Shown: piece by piece, positions 1-8,149 of the stretch
Layout of the letters: every line of letters begins with the position of its first letter
Numbering within the stretch: position 1 is the stretch's first letter
Assembly: GCA_003245625.1 (NCBI GenBank)
Contig: QKCT01000054.1
Location: 1 to 48,066 of the forward strand
Direction of reading: 5' to 3'
Length of the DNA: 48,066 nucleotides
Source: Bacillota bacterium
GTDB lineage: Bacteria > Bacillota_I > Bacilli_A > Izemoplasmatales > Hujiaoplasmataceae
Program-made: the position numbers and the translations under genes
Notes under the pieces: model-generated
Told to the model about the DNA's origin: nothing
The model's database searches: none
What the model saw: only the letters and a program-made list of their open reading frames with translations

Positions 1-1080
1 TTCCACAATGGAAGGAATCACTATTTGAAAGATATTGATGAAGTGATTGCTTCCGATATCCCGTATTTGATTACAGAGTTTAACGGTCATATGTTTCCAA
101 CGAAAAGTTTTGATACTCCAGAACGTTTGACAGAACATGCTTTGCGTTATGCGCATATTTTAGATGAAATCGAAGGAAACGATCGAATTGCCGGAGGGTT
201 TGGATGGCAATTCATCGATTATTACACAAATAAGGAATTTGGAAGTGGGGATGGAATTTGTTATCACGGGGTATGTGATATCTTCCGGTTTCCAAAACCA
301 GCCGCTAAAGTTTATCAATCACAGCTTAGCAAAGAACCTTATCTAGAAGTCTTACATGGAAATGATATTGGTGATTATAATGTTGGCTTTATTCCAGCAT
401 TTCATCTAGCATCCAATTGTGACTATATCGATGTATATCAAAATGACCGATTTGTTTCTAGAGAATATCCAAGACGGGATTTATTCCCACATCTAGAACA
501 TCCTCTTTATGTCATAGATGATGTATATGGAGACGTGTTTGAAGTGGAAGGCTATTCCAAAGAAGAAGCGAAGGAAGTTCGTTTGTTGGGCCTTGAAATC
601 GCCAGTAGAGGTGGATTAGATAAATTGACGAAAGCAGATTCTTGGGATCGCGATCTCATCAAAAAAGCCTGGGATTTCTATGGAAAATATGTTGCCAACT
701 GGGGCTCGAAATCTTTTACATATCGTTTTGTTGGTTCTTATCAAGGAACAGAAATCCAAAAACAGATTGGACCGTATAAGACCTATCATTATGAGATGAA
801 ATCAGAACGTACGGAGTTAACCATCGATGATACTTTTGACGCAACCAAGGTGACGATTCAAGCAATCGACGATTTAGGAAATCTTAGAAAATATTGTTTT
901 GATAGTTTCTCTGTAAAAGCGGAGGGTTCGATTGAAATCATTGGAGATCAACTGATATCGCTTATTGGTGGACAGCGAGCGGTTTGGGTAAAAACAGTAA
1001 AACCAGGAAAGGGTATATTAACATTGGAAAATAGTCGATGCAAGGAGACAATTGTCTTTGACGTAAAGATTATAAAATAG
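1..1080 (+). CDS. GH2 family glycoside hydrolase (beta-galactosidase-like), 3' part only
   Basis: This is the C-terminal part of a glycoside hydrolase family 2 enzyme. The frame is already open at base 1, and the first possible start, a TTG at 25, is only an internal Leu codon. The sequence YLITEFNGHMFPTKSFD carries the glutamate expected as the GH2 nucleophile. It is followed by GWQFIDYYTNKEFGSGD and ICYHGVCDIFRFPKPAAKVYQSQ, typical of the end of the GH2 TIM barrel. The remaining roughly 240 residues are probably C-terminal beta-sandwich domains. It sits 40 bp upstream of a sugar-binding lipoprotein, so it likely shares an operon with that transporter. The signal peptide and acid/base residue lie outside the window, so location and substrate cannot be judged. 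The family call is firm; beta-galactosidase specificity is only probable. Confidence 0.85.
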   Translation, partial: FHNGRNHYLKDIDEVIASDIPYLITEFNGHMFPTKSFDTPERLTEHALRYAHILDEIEGNDRIAGGFGWQFIDYYTNKEFGSGDGICYHGVCDIFRFPKPAAKVYQSQLSKEPYLEVLHGNDIGDYNVGFIPAFHLASNCDYIDVYQNDRFVSREYPRRDLFPHLEHPLYVIDDVYGDVFEVEGYSKEEAKEVRLLGLEIASRGGLDKLTKADSWDRDLIKKAWDFYGKYVANWGSKSFTYRFVGSYQGTEIQKQIGPYKTYHYEMKSERTELTIDDTFDATKVTIQAIDDLGNLRKYCFDSFSVKAEGSIEIIGDQLISLIGGQRAVWVKTVKPGKGILTLENSRCKETIVFDVKIIK

Positions 1081-1120
1081 ACATAAATTTTGAAATATAA
1101 AATAAGGAGTGATAAAATTT

Positions 1121-2383
1121 ATGAAAAAATTATTATTGTTATTAGTCGCATTAGCTTTTGGGATTGGATTGATTGGATGTACTGAAACAACAACTGTTCC
1201 AACAACAGAAGGAACAACAACTTTAGAAGAAGTTTCTTTAGTTGTATGGGCATCTGAACTTGACCAAACTTTAATGCAGTCAATGATTGATTCGTTCGAA
1301 GAAGAATATGCGGACGAAGCAATCTTTGATATCACATTAGGTGCTGTATCTGAAGCGAATGCAAAAGATGAAGTCCTAACAGATATCGAAGCCGCAGCCG
1401 ATGTATTTGTATTTGCGGACGATCAATTGAATGAACTCTACACAGCCAGTGCATTGCAAGAAGTAGTAGTCGATACTGCTGATATCATCGCTGCAAATGG
1501 TGGAGAAAATGCAGGTTCTGTTCAAGCTGCTTCTAGAGATGGCAAATTGTATGCTTATCCTATGACAGCTGACAATGGATACTTCCTTTTCTATGACAGT
1601 TCCGTTTATTCTGAAACTGACGTTCTTACATTGGATGGAATCCTAGCAGCTGCAGCAGCTGATGGATCTCAATTCACAATGCAAATCAACAACGGTTGGT
1701 ATTTGTATTCCTTCTTCCAAGGAGCTGGATTATCATTAACTTATGATGGATCCGTTAATACTTGTAACTGGGATGATGCTACGACATCTGTTACAGGAGC
1801 ACAAGTAACCAATGCAATCATCGAAATGGCAAACAATTCCGCATATGTCAACTTGACAGATGCTGAATTCGTAACCGGTGTTAACGATGGTTCAATTTCC
1901 GCAGGTGTTAATGGAACATGGAATGCAAGTGTCGCTGAAGCAGCATGGGGAGATAACTATGCAGCTACAAAATTGCCTACATTCGATATCGATGGTACCG
2001 CTTATCAAATGAGTTCATTTGCAGGGTACAAGTTGGTTGGTGTTAACGCAACTAGCGAATATTCTTACTGGGCTATGAAATTAGCGGAATGGTTCACAAA
2101 TGAAGATAACCAAATCCTTCGTTTTGAATCACGTGGACTTGGACCTTCCAATGTAAACGCAGCAGCTAGTGAATCCGTTATGTCGAATCCTGCAATTGCA
2201 GCATTGGCACAACAAAGTGCTTACGCAACAGTTCAAAATGTTGGTGGAAACTATTGGTCTCCAACAGAAACATTTGGTAACTTGATTGTCAATGGTGGTT
2301 TATCATCATCAAGCACAGCAGCTGAAATACAAGCAGCGCTAGATACTATGGTAGCTGGTATTGAGGCATCATCAGTAGAATAA
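1121..2383 (+). CDS. ABC sugar-binding lipoprotein, MalE-like
   Basis: A 420-residue extracellular solute-binding protein of the maltose/oligosaccharide type. I start it at ATG 1121, which has AAGGAG at 1104-1109, not at the in-frame GTG 1109 that overlaps this site. Residues 1-19 form a lipoprotein signal ending in lipobox LIGC (Cys20), followed by a short Thr-rich linker. The mature part (EVSLVVWASELDQTLMQSMI, DIEAAADVFVFADDQLNEL, GKLYAYPMTADNGYFLFYD) matches family-1 sugar-binding proteins. MalF- and MalG-like permease genes follow, so it should be their receptor. A hairpin at 2408-2440 separates it from them, an arrangement often used to keep binding protein in excess. The neighbouring glycosidases suggest a plant oligosaccharide, but the ligand cannot be read from the sequence. 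Confidence 0.9.
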   Translation: MKKLLLLLVALAFGIGLIGCTETTTVPTTEGTTTLEEVSLVVWASELDQTLMQSMIDSFEEEYADEAIFDITLGAVSEANAKDEVLTDIEAAADVFVFADDQLNELYTASALQEVVVDTADIIAANGGENAGSVQAASRDGKLYAYPMTADNGYFLFYDSSVYSETDVLTLDGILAAAAADGSQFTMQINNGWYLYSFFQGAGLSLTYDGSVNTCNWDDATTSVTGAQVTNAIIEMANNSAYVNLTDAEFVTGVNDGSISAGVNGTWNASVAEAAWGDNYAATKLPTFDIDGTAYQMSSFAGYKLVGVNATSEYSYWAMKLAEWFTNEDNQILRFESRGLGPSNVNAAASESVMSNPAIAALAQQSAYATVQNVGGNYWSPTETFGNLIVNGGLSSSSTAAEIQAALDTMVAGIEASSVE

Positions 2384-2407
2384 TTGTAACGTAGCAAAAG
2401 GGGATAG

Positions 2408-2440
2408 GCGGATTGTAGGATTCATCTCCTGCAATTCCGC
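2408..2440 (+). other. Intergenic stem-loop between binding-protein and permease genes
   Basis: GCGGATTGTAGGA (2408-2420) pairs with TCCTGCAATTCCGC (2427-2440) around the loop TTCATC, with one wobble and one bulged T. There is no clean run of T afterwards, so it looks more like an mRNA-stabilising or partial attenuation element than a full terminator. It lies in the 86-bp gap before the permease gene. Confidence 0.6.
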
Positions 2441-2469
2441 TTGTTTCATTTGCATTAAAGGGGCACACA

Positions 2470-3963
2470 ATGAATAAAATCAAAAGTTTCTTTCTAAACA
2501 TTCCTACAAAATGCAAAGCTGGTCTGAACAAAACAGGCAGTTTTTTTGTCCGTATTGGAAAAGAAATTGCCGGAGTAGGGAAAGACTTTGTATCGGGTGA
2601 TATTTTTGTAAAAGCATCACTGTTTGTTATGGGGATAGGATTCTTTAGAAGAAAACAATTTGTGAAGGGATTCCTCTTCCTTCTACTCCAATTTGGATTT
2701 ATCTATTTTATCTTGAAAGTAGGGGCACCTAATCTTGCAAAATTAGGAACATTAGGAACGGTTGAATATCAACAAATTTGGAGCGATGAATTACGAATGA
2801 ACATTACCAATGATTATGATCATTCGTTAAAGATTCTCCTCTTTAGTTTGATTTCGATCGTCATTATTCTTGCATATGCATTTGTCCATTTTCGAAATAT
2901 CAAAGTTCAACGTCAATTGCAACAAGATGAAAAAGATGGAAAAACGATTCCTTCCTTTATTACAGAAGTCAAGATATTCTTTGATTCAAAATTCCATGTA
3001 ACTTTGTTATCATTACCGGTACTTGGAATCATTATCTTGACAGTGATTCCTCTCATCTTCATGATTTTGGTTGCTTTTACCAATTTCGACCAATATCATT
3101 ACCCACCACTTAAATTATTTACTTGGGTTGGATTGAATAATTTTAAATTATTATTCCAAACCGGTAGTTCCTCGGTAACCTATGCTTATGCATTTAGAAG
3201 AGTTGTAAGTTGGACACTAATTTGGGCGTTCTTTGCGACATTCCTAACCTATATTGGGGGAATATTGCTCGCTCTCCTTATCAATAGCAAATATACTAGA
3301 TGGAAGAAGATGTGGCGTACGTTATTTGTTATCACCATTGCAGTTCCACAATTTGTTTCCTTGTTATTGGTCCGTAATTTCTTTGCTACTCAAGGAATCG
3401 TAAATACGTTACTAGCTAACTGGGGAGTTACGGATTGGTTGATCCAAAATGGCTTTGTCAGTTCATCACTTTCTTACATTCCGTTCTTAACCGATGAAGT
3501 ATGGTCGAAGGTGATGTTAATTCTAATTAACTGTTGGATTGGTTTTCCGTATGTAATGTTGATTACTACAGGAGTGTTGATGAACATCCCGAAGGATTTA
3601 TATGACAGTGCTAGAATCGATGGAGCGAATAAATTCCAAGTGTTCCGTAAAATCACGATGCCATATATGTTGTTTGTTACGGCACCATATCTAATTACTT
3701 CATTCATCGGAAATATGAACAACTTCAATGTAATCTATTTATTAACTTCCAATCGAATTACCAGTGATCAGTTGCTGGCGAATGCAAATGCATCAGATAC
3801 GGATTTATTAATTACATGGTTGTTTAAATTAACACAAGATTATTATAACTATAAGATGGCTTCCGTAATTGGTATTGTGATTTTCGTCATCAGTGCGATT
3901 TTCACTTTGTTGGCATTTAACTACACCATCAAATCCGACAAAGAAAGTAGGTTCCAATTATGA
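2470..3963 (+). CDS. ABC sugar permease, MalF-like, with N-terminal extension
   Basis: A 497-residue integral membrane subunit of a carbohydrate ABC importer. The core (about residues 180-490) has six predicted helices and the cytoplasmic EAA loop YDSARIDGANKFQVFRKITM, which docks with the ATPase. About 180 residues precede the core and include two extra hydrophobic segments (near 60-80 and 118-140), as in MalF proteins that have extra N-terminal helices. ATG 2470 is preceded by AAAGGGG. Its last four bases overlap the start of the next permease gene (ATGA, 3960-3963), so the two are translationally coupled and should form the heterodimeric channel. No ATPase gene is nearby; a shared MsiK-type ATPase encoded elsewhere is inferred. 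Confidence 0.9.
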   Translation: MNKIKSFFLNIPTKCKAGLNKTGSFFVRIGKEIAGVGKDFVSGDIFVKASLFVMGIGFFRRKQFVKGFLFLLLQFGFIYFILKVGAPNLAKLGTLGTVEYQQIWSDELRMNITNDYDHSLKILLFSLISIVIILAYAFVHFRNIKVQRQLQQDEKDGKTIPSFITEVKIFFDSKFHVTLLSLPVLGIIILTVIPLIFMILVAFTNFDQYHYPPLKLFTWVGLNNFKLLFQTGSSSVTYAYAFRRVVSWTLIWAFFATFLTYIGGILLALLINSKYTRWKKMWRTLFVITIAVPQFVSLLLVRNFFATQGIVNTLLANWGVTDWLIQNGFVSSSLSYIPFLTDEVWSKVMLILINCWIGFPYVMLITTGVLMNIPKDLYDSARIDGANKFQVFRKITMPYMLFVTAPYLITSFIGNMNNFNVIYLLTSNRITSDQLLANANASDTDLLITWLFKLTQDYYNYKMASVIGIVIFVISAIFTLLAFNYTIKSDKESRFQL

Positions 3964-4844
3964 GTGTGACGAATATAAAAACATATCGTAGAAATGTAAA
4001 AATGAAAACCACTTTAAAGGTGATTGCTCAGCAAGTAATATTGGCTATTCTCGCATTATTTTGGCTGATTCCAATTATTTGGTTGATTGCGAACTCGTTT
4101 TCCACGCAGACCGGAATCAATATTCGTCAATTCTTCCCAGAACAATGGACTTTGGATAATTACTACAATCTGTTCTTCAATACCGATACAGTAGCGAACT
4201 TCCCAAAATGGTTTGAGAATACGTTAATCGTTGCGATTTTCTCCGCAATCGTGTCCACTATGTTTGTTTTGATGGTCAGTTATGCGATGAGTCGTATGAG
4301 ATTCAAAATGAGAAAACCATTGATGAATTTCGGTATTATCCTTGGCTTGTTCCCAGGAGTGTTATCCATGATTGCCGTATACTTCATTTTGAAGTTTATG
4401 GGACTCACAGACCATTTAGCAGCTCTGGTCATTATCTACTCTGGAAGTAGTGGTTTGGGGTATCTCGTTGCCAAAGGATTCTTTGATACGGTACCAAAGG
4501 CACTGGATGAAGCGGCGAAGATCGATGGCGCAAGTGAATTCATGATTTTCTTAAAAATCATTATGCCGATCTCCAAACCGATTATTGTGTACACTGTTTT
4601 GGTATCATTCTTAGCCCCTTGGGTCGACTTTGTCTTTGCTAGAATCATTCTTACTAGTAATGATACAAACGGATTTACCGTTGCGATTGGTATGTATAAT
4701 ATGTTAGATCGCAACTTAATCAATACTTATTTTGCTTTATTCTGTACTGCCGGTGTTGTTGTTTCCATTCCAATCTCCCTCCTATTTGTATTAATGCAGA
4801 GTTATTATGTAGAAGGCGTCACAGGCGGTTCAACCAAAGGGTAA
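3960..4844 (+). CDS. ABC sugar permease, MalG-like
   Basis: A 294-residue second permease subunit. It has six predicted helices and the EAA loop DEAAKIDGASEFMIFLKIIM, typical of MalG. The start at 3960 overlaps the stop of the MalF-like gene by four bases; an in-frame ATG at 4002 is a less likely alternative because coupling favours the first. With the MalF-like subunit and the MalE-like lipoprotein it forms a complete importer apart from the ATPase. Its stop codon lies inside the 5' arm of a terminator hairpin, so this gene ends the transcription unit that begins at or before the GH2 gene. The substrate is probably an oligosaccharide released by the local glycosidases, but this is inferred only from neighbourhood. 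Confidence 0.9.
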   Translation: MSVTNIKTYRRNVKMKTTLKVIAQQVILAILALFWLIPIIWLIANSFSTQTGINIRQFFPEQWTLDNYYNLFFNTDTVANFPKWFENTLIVAIFSAIVSTMFVLMVSYAMSRMRFKMRKPLMNFGIILGLFPGVLSMIAVYFILKFMGLTDHLAALVIIYSGSSGLGYLVAKGFFDTVPKALDEAAKIDGASEFMIFLKIIMPISKPIIVYTVLVSFLAPWVDFVFARIILTSNDTNGFTVAIGMYNMLDRNLINTYFALFCTAGVVVSIPISLLFVLMQSYYVEGVTGGSTKG

Positions 4845-4872
4845 ATGTCCAACACATTTACCCCTTTTTTTT
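4839..4872 (+). terminator. Rho-independent terminator after the malG-like gene
   Basis: A perfect 10-bp stem, GGGTAAATGT (4839-4848) with ACATTTACCC (4854-4863), and a five-base loop are followed by eight T residues (4865-4872). The stop codon TAA 4842-4844 is inside the stem. Confidence 0.92.
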
Positions 4873-4892
4873 GATCAGAATTTCAGATTTTT

Positions 4893-4921
4893 TATTTTGA
4901 ATAAATCGCTTGTGATATACT
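4893..4921 (+). promoter_or_regulatory. Extended -10 promoter for the LytTR leader
   Basis: TATACT at 4916-4921 is preceded by TG at 4913-4914, giving an extended -10 element. The upstream -35 region is weak (AT-rich at 4893-4898; a TTGAAT at 4897-4902 is too close unless the downstream TAGTAT is used). Transcription would begin near 4928 and read into three stem-loops before the regulator gene. Confidence 0.55.
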
Positions 4922-4949
4922 AGTATTAAGGTTGTACCATTTGCAAAAG

Positions 4950-5053
4950 AAACCTCTTGAGAATTCGTGTTCTTTTCGAGGTTTTTTCTTTCAAAGCGGG
5001 TGCACTTATTCTCTTGAATGTGCATGTTGTGAGTGAAATTTGTTCACTCATGA
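4950..5053 (+). promoter_or_regulatory. Structured 5' leader with three stem-loops (possible attenuator)
   Basis: Three inverted repeats follow one another upstream of the LytTR gene. First, AAACCTC (4950-4956) pairs with GAGGTTT (4978-4984), with a GAA/TTC inner pairing and a T-rich tail, like a terminator. Second, TGCAC (5001-5005) pairs with GTGCA (5020-5024). Third, TGAGTGAA (5030-5037) pairs perfectly with TTCACTCA (5043-5050), extends by wobble pairs, and is followed by TTTTT. This would be a leader of about 170 nt, or a small RNA of about 65 nt if the first hairpin terminates. I do not recognise a known riboswitch family. Confidence 0.45.
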
Positions 5054-5113
5054 ATTTTTCCTAGGTAAATTGCGATTCTTTTTATATGATGAAATGGGGT
5101 GATGAATCTGAAA

Positions 5114-5554
5114 GTGAAAATTATCTCTTGCAAAGAGAACTATCAGAAATACGAAGAAAAATTAAAACAAGCAGGATTCATCATATCGGATGATGCAGAT
5201 TTGATTTTCAAAGAAAAGAATTATCAGCTGGATTCTTTTCTCGGCAAAATCGGTGAAAAGTATGAAGTCATTCACTATAGCAAAATTCTCTATATTGAAG
5301 CGTTTGGACACGACGTTGTCATCCATACATCCGATCAAACTTACTCGGTTAAAGAGCGGTTATATGAAGTGGAACTGATGTTGATGGAACGAAGTTTTGT
5401 TCGTGTAAACAAATCTATGATCGTGAATAAATATGGAATCAAGGAAATCATTCCAACGATGAATTCTCGATTAACACTCAAAATGAAAGATGGTTCCATG
5501 CTTTATGTAACGAGAAACTATTTACAAATATTCAAAGAATTCATAGGATTCTAA
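5114..5554 (+). CDS. LytTR-family DNA-binding regulator
   Basis: A small regulator (about 146 residues) with a C-terminal LytTR DNA-binding domain. Diagnostic segments are SKILYIEAFGHDVVIHT, RSFVRVNKSMIVNKYGIKEI and a last strand/helix MLYVTRNYLQIFKEFI. It has no receiver domain, so it belongs to the stand-alone LytTR group rather than AgrA/LytR response regulators. The start is uncertain: GTG 5114 sits 10 nt after GGGGTGAT and gives the usual MKI-type beginning, while GTG 5099 and ATG 5102 have no properly spaced ribosome site. A membrane-protein gene begins 16 bp after its stop; stand-alone LytTR regulators are often encoded with a membrane partner that inhibits them. The structured leader upstream suggests post-initiation control. 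Confidence 0.85.
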   Translation: MKIISCKENYQKYEEKLKQAGFIISDDADLIFKEKNYQLDSFLGKIGEKYEVIHYSKILYIEAFGHDVVIHTSDQTYSVKERLYEVELMLMERSFVRVNKSMIVNKYGIKEIIPTMNSRLTLKMKDGSMLYVTRNYLQIFKEFIGF

Positions 5555-5570
5555 GGGAGGATATCATATC

Positions 5571-6545
5571 ATGTATGCAGGATTATTTATCAGTATCGCA
5601 GTTATTATACTTGTTGTAGGACTACTAATATGGGTTTTACTCATCTACCCAAAAAGCTATAAGCGTAATATCAATAAGGCTTTAAATGATGAGTTGCCGG
5701 TTCGTTCTATTGAACCAACAACATTATTTGGTGGTTTGAGTTTTCTCATTATTATCGTGCTTAATATTATTCTTCTGGTCTCATTATCAAGTGCAAAAGA
5801 TGATATCAATAATCTCCAAACGATGATAAACAACTTGAATAACCAAATCACTTCCATTCAATATCAAATCGCTAATGTAAATAACAATGTCAATGAAATG
5901 CTTGAGGATTCTAAATGGGTAAAATCTACAGAGTATGAAATCCTCGATTTGAATTCGAACGGAAGTGCTGATGTCGAGATTTTGATTGAGATGAATCGTA
6001 TTCCTATCAATGGTTCTATTACTCTCATTTATGTCGATGAAAATAATCAAATTCAAGAAGTACCATTGACTAGCACAAACACAATATTCTCGACCACGAT
6101 TACAATTGATATCGAGAACTATTATGACTTCTCATTAATGGTCAACGATGGAACAACGATTGAGAATGAAGATCTTTTCTCTTTCAGCGTCTATACCCTT
6201 CTTCGCTATTACAATTATATCAATTTAGAGCTATTGCTTGAGAACGACGATACATTAACAAAAGTATTTGAAATCCACAATCAATATGCTGATTACCCAG
6301 AATTAAAATTCACCGAGGTTCAAATTGAGATTACGATTGATGGAATCGTTGTGCTATCTGATACAGTTACGGTACCAATCAGTGACGATGGAAGTGAACA
6401 AGTATTTGAAATCAGTATTGACACCTCAACATATGAAGGCGATGAGATGATGATATCCATCTTTGGAGTAGATCAGTTAGGATTGGAATATGAAGTGTAC
6501 CGAGACGGTTGGATATTAGATAATGATAGTTCTGTCATTTCTTAG
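5571..6545 (+). CDS. Unknown membrane protein with coiled coil and extracytoplasmic domain
   Basis: A 324-residue protein I do not recognise. It has two predicted helices near the N terminus (about residues 4-27 and 50-72). These are followed by a heptad-like stretch rich in Asn, Ile, Leu and Gln (about 75-115) that should form a coiled coil. The remaining roughly 200 residues are acidic and alternate hydrophobic and polar residues, suggesting two beta-sandwich domains outside the cell. ATG 5571 has a strong AGGGAGG at 5554-5560, which overlaps the LytTR stop codon, so the two genes are surely co-transcribed. It is not the four-helix DUF3021 type often paired with LytTR. A role in sensing or in controlling the LytTR protein is inferred only from the pairing. 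Confidence 0.7.
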   Translation: MYAGLFISIAVIILVVGLLIWVLLIYPKSYKRNINKALNDELPVRSIEPTTLFGGLSFLIIIVLNIILLVSLSSAKDDINNLQTMINNLNNQITSIQYQIANVNNNVNEMLEDSKWVKSTEYEILDLNSNGSADVEILIEMNRIPINGSITLIYVDENNQIQEVPLTSTNTIFSTTITIDIENYYDFSLMVNDGTTIENEDLFSFSVYTLLRYYNYINLELLLENDDTLTKVFEIHNQYADYPELKFTEVQIEITIDGIVVLSDTVTVPISDDGSEQVFEISIDTSTYEGDEMMISIFGVDQLGLEYEVYRDGWILDNDSSVIS

Positions 6546-6559
6546 TAAGGAATAAAACG

Positions 6560-6590
6560 AGAGTCGATTTTTCGACTCTTTCTTTTTGAA
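6560..6590 (+). terminator. Rho-independent terminator
   Basis: AGAGTCGA (6560-6567) pairs with TCGACTCT (6572-6579) around a TTTT loop and is followed by TTCTTTTT. It closes the LytTR/membrane protein unit. Confidence 0.9.
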
Positions 6591-6593
6591 ATC

Positions 6594-6622
6594 TTGAAAT
6601 GACATGAGAATAATGGTATAAC
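6594..6622 (+). promoter_or_regulatory. Promoter of the GNAT-tag unit
   Basis: TTGAAA (6594-6599) and TATAAC (6617-6622) are separated by 17 bp. An inverted repeat TAATGGT-ATA-ACCATTA (6611-6627) covers the -10 element and could be an operator. Confidence 0.75.
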
Positions 6623-6671
6623 CATTAAGTAAGGAAAGGGTATGAGATAACTCTCAGTATAGGTGTGAAAA

Positions 6672-7481
6672 ATGATTAAGGTTTATCAAGATAATATCGA
6701 GTTTCGCCAAGAACATCTCAACTTTCTTTATCAAGAAGAAGTTAAGAATAGTCTCATGATTGGAATATCCAGTAGACTAGATGTAAAGGATAGTCATTAT
6801 GTTGCATCCCTCATTGGGGATCATGTTTTGCTTGGGGTATTGGCTGGAAAGAATTTAATCTTATCCGCTAATACATTAGAAGAGGATGTCTATCAAGAAT
6901 TGGTGGAGCACATGGAAAAGATCCCTTATCCGGGAATCGTAGGAGAAAAGAATATCTGTCTTGCATATCAGAAAGCGTATGAAAACCACACCAAAAAAGC
7001 AATGAATGTTGGAATGAATCAACGGATTTACTACTGTAAAAAAGTGGTTCAAGTGAGTAATGTTGAAGGGAATTTTCGAGTTGCCACCGAAGATGATTTT
7101 TCAGTATTGATTGATTGGGTCTATGATTTTATTGTGCGAATAGAAGGAGAAAAATCGGCGAAAGACTCTGAAGAAGTATTACATCATATTCTCGGAGAAA
7201 AGCGATTGTTCGTCTTGGAAAAAGATGGCGAACTATTAACGATGTGTGCTCGATCCAGACCACTTAATAAAAGTGAAACAGTCGCGTTGGTTTATACCCC
7301 AGTTCCTCTTCGAAATCACGGCTATGCATCTAAGGCAGTCGAACAATTAACAAGATTGTTGTTGGAAGAACGAGAGATGGCGACTTTATATACCGATTTA
7401 GCAAACCCTACATCCAATAGCATCTATCAAAAAATAGGGTATGTCCCATATTGTGATTCTATGATGTTGGACATCATATAG
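6672..7481 (+). CDS. GNAT-family N-acetyltransferase
   Basis: A 269-residue protein whose C-terminal part (about 135-269) is a GNAT fold. TVALVYTPVPLRNHGYASKA is the acetyl-CoA-binding strand and loop (RxxGYA type). It is followed by LYTDLANPTSNSIYQKIGYVP, the usual last-helix motif with Asn and Tyr. The first 130 residues form a separate N-terminal half seen in two-domain GNAT proteins. The start at 6672 is preceded by AGGTGT. The tag gene begins 12 bp downstream, so they probably share the promoter at 6594-6622. The acceptor substrate cannot be predicted. The family call is firm. Confidence 0.88.
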   Translation: MIKVYQDNIEFRQEHLNFLYQEEVKNSLMIGISSRLDVKDSHYVASLIGDHVLLGVLAGKNLILSANTLEEDVYQELVEHMEKIPYPGIVGEKNICLAYQKAYENHTKKAMNVGMNQRIYYCKKVVQVSNVEGNFRVATEDDFSVLIDWVYDFIVRIEGEKSAKDSEEVLHHILGEKRLFVLEKDGELLTMCARSRPLNKSETVALVYTPVPLRNHGYASKAVEQLTRLLLEEREMATLYTDLANPTSNSIYQKIGYVPYCDSMMLDII

Positions 7482-7493
7482 AAAGAGGCTCGC

Positions 7494-8060
7494 ATGAAAG
7501 AACTAACAAGATGTTTTGGAAACAAACCAGGAGAAGAATTATATGCAGAGTATCACGACAAGGAATGGGGGAAAGAAGTTCATGACGATCAAGTCTTGTT
7601 TGAGTTTTTGATCCTAGAAGGTGCTCAAGCAGGGTTGAATTGGTTCACTATCCTCAAACGACGGGAAGGTTATCGAAAGGCTTTTTGTGGCTTCAATCCA
7701 GACTTGGTTGCGAAAATGACCGATGAGGAGCTGGAAGAATTGAGAAGTGATGAAGGGATCATTCGCAATCGATTGAAGATTTACTCTGCCAGAAAAAATG
7801 CTCAAGTATTTTTGCAGATACAACAAGAATTCGGAAGCTTCGATCGATATTTATGGTCATATATCGATTTCAAACAAATCTTGAATCATCATGAGTCTTT
7901 TCGAACGGTACCAGTGACGACACCTATTTCCGATAAGATCTCAAAAGATTTAAAAAAGCGAGGAATGAGTTTTGTCGGATCTACAATCATCTATGCATAT
8001 ATGCAAGCAATTGGTATGGTCGATGACCATCTATCCAATTGTCATATTCGCACTTCCTAG
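7494..8060 (+). CDS. tag: DNA-3-methyladenine glycosylase I
   Basis: A 188-residue base-excision repair enzyme that removes 3-methyladenine from alkylated DNA. It matches E. coli Tag along its length. The zinc ligands are visible as Cys7, His21, His179 and Cys183 (the end reads DDHLSNCHIR). The segment LFEFLILEGAQAGLNW contains Glu42, corresponding to the catalytic Glu38 of E. coli, and the stacking Trp50. ATG 7494 follows the GNAT stop by 12 bp, so the pair is probably one transcript. The protein has normal length and nothing is missing. It is unrelated to the surrounding polysaccharide genes. Confidence 0.95.
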   Translation: MKELTRCFGNKPGEELYAEYHDKEWGKEVHDDQVLFEFLILEGAQAGLNWFTILKRREGYRKAFCGFNPDLVAKMTDEELEELRSDEGIIRNRLKIYSARKNAQVFLQIQQEFGSFDRYLWSYIDFKQILNHHESFRTVPVTTPISDKISKDLKKRGMSFVGSTIIYAYMQAIGMVDDHLSNCHIRTS

Positions 8061-8066
8061 TAGGAA

Positions 8067-8090
8067 AGCTCGTCATGAGCGTTCTTTTCT
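8067..8090 (+). terminator. Weak hairpin after tag
   Basis: GCTC (8068-8071) and GAGC (8077-8080) form a short stem followed by GTTCTTTTCT. The stem is short, so termination here is only tentative. Confidence 0.35.
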
Positions 8091-8121
8091 GTAAGATGTG
8101 TTTTCATGATTTTGATTGGGA

Positions 8122-8127
8122 TATAAT
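8122..8127 (+). promoter_or_regulatory. Candidate -10 element upstream of the GrpB gene
   Basis: A perfect TATAAT lies 23 bp before the start at 8150. No good -35 element is seen at the expected distance. Confidence 0.45.
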
Positions 8128-8149
8128 GATAAATAGATGAGGTTTTTAT

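Noticed and set aside
25-27. TTG as the start of the first gene
   Set aside because: The same frame is open to base 1 and encodes conserved GH2 sequence upstream of the TTG, so the gene is simply cut by the window edge.
1121-4844. Maltose-specific transporter
   Set aside because: The proteins resemble MalE, MalF and MalG in family only. The surrounding enzymes point to beta-linked plant oligosaccharides, so no mal gene symbols are assigned.
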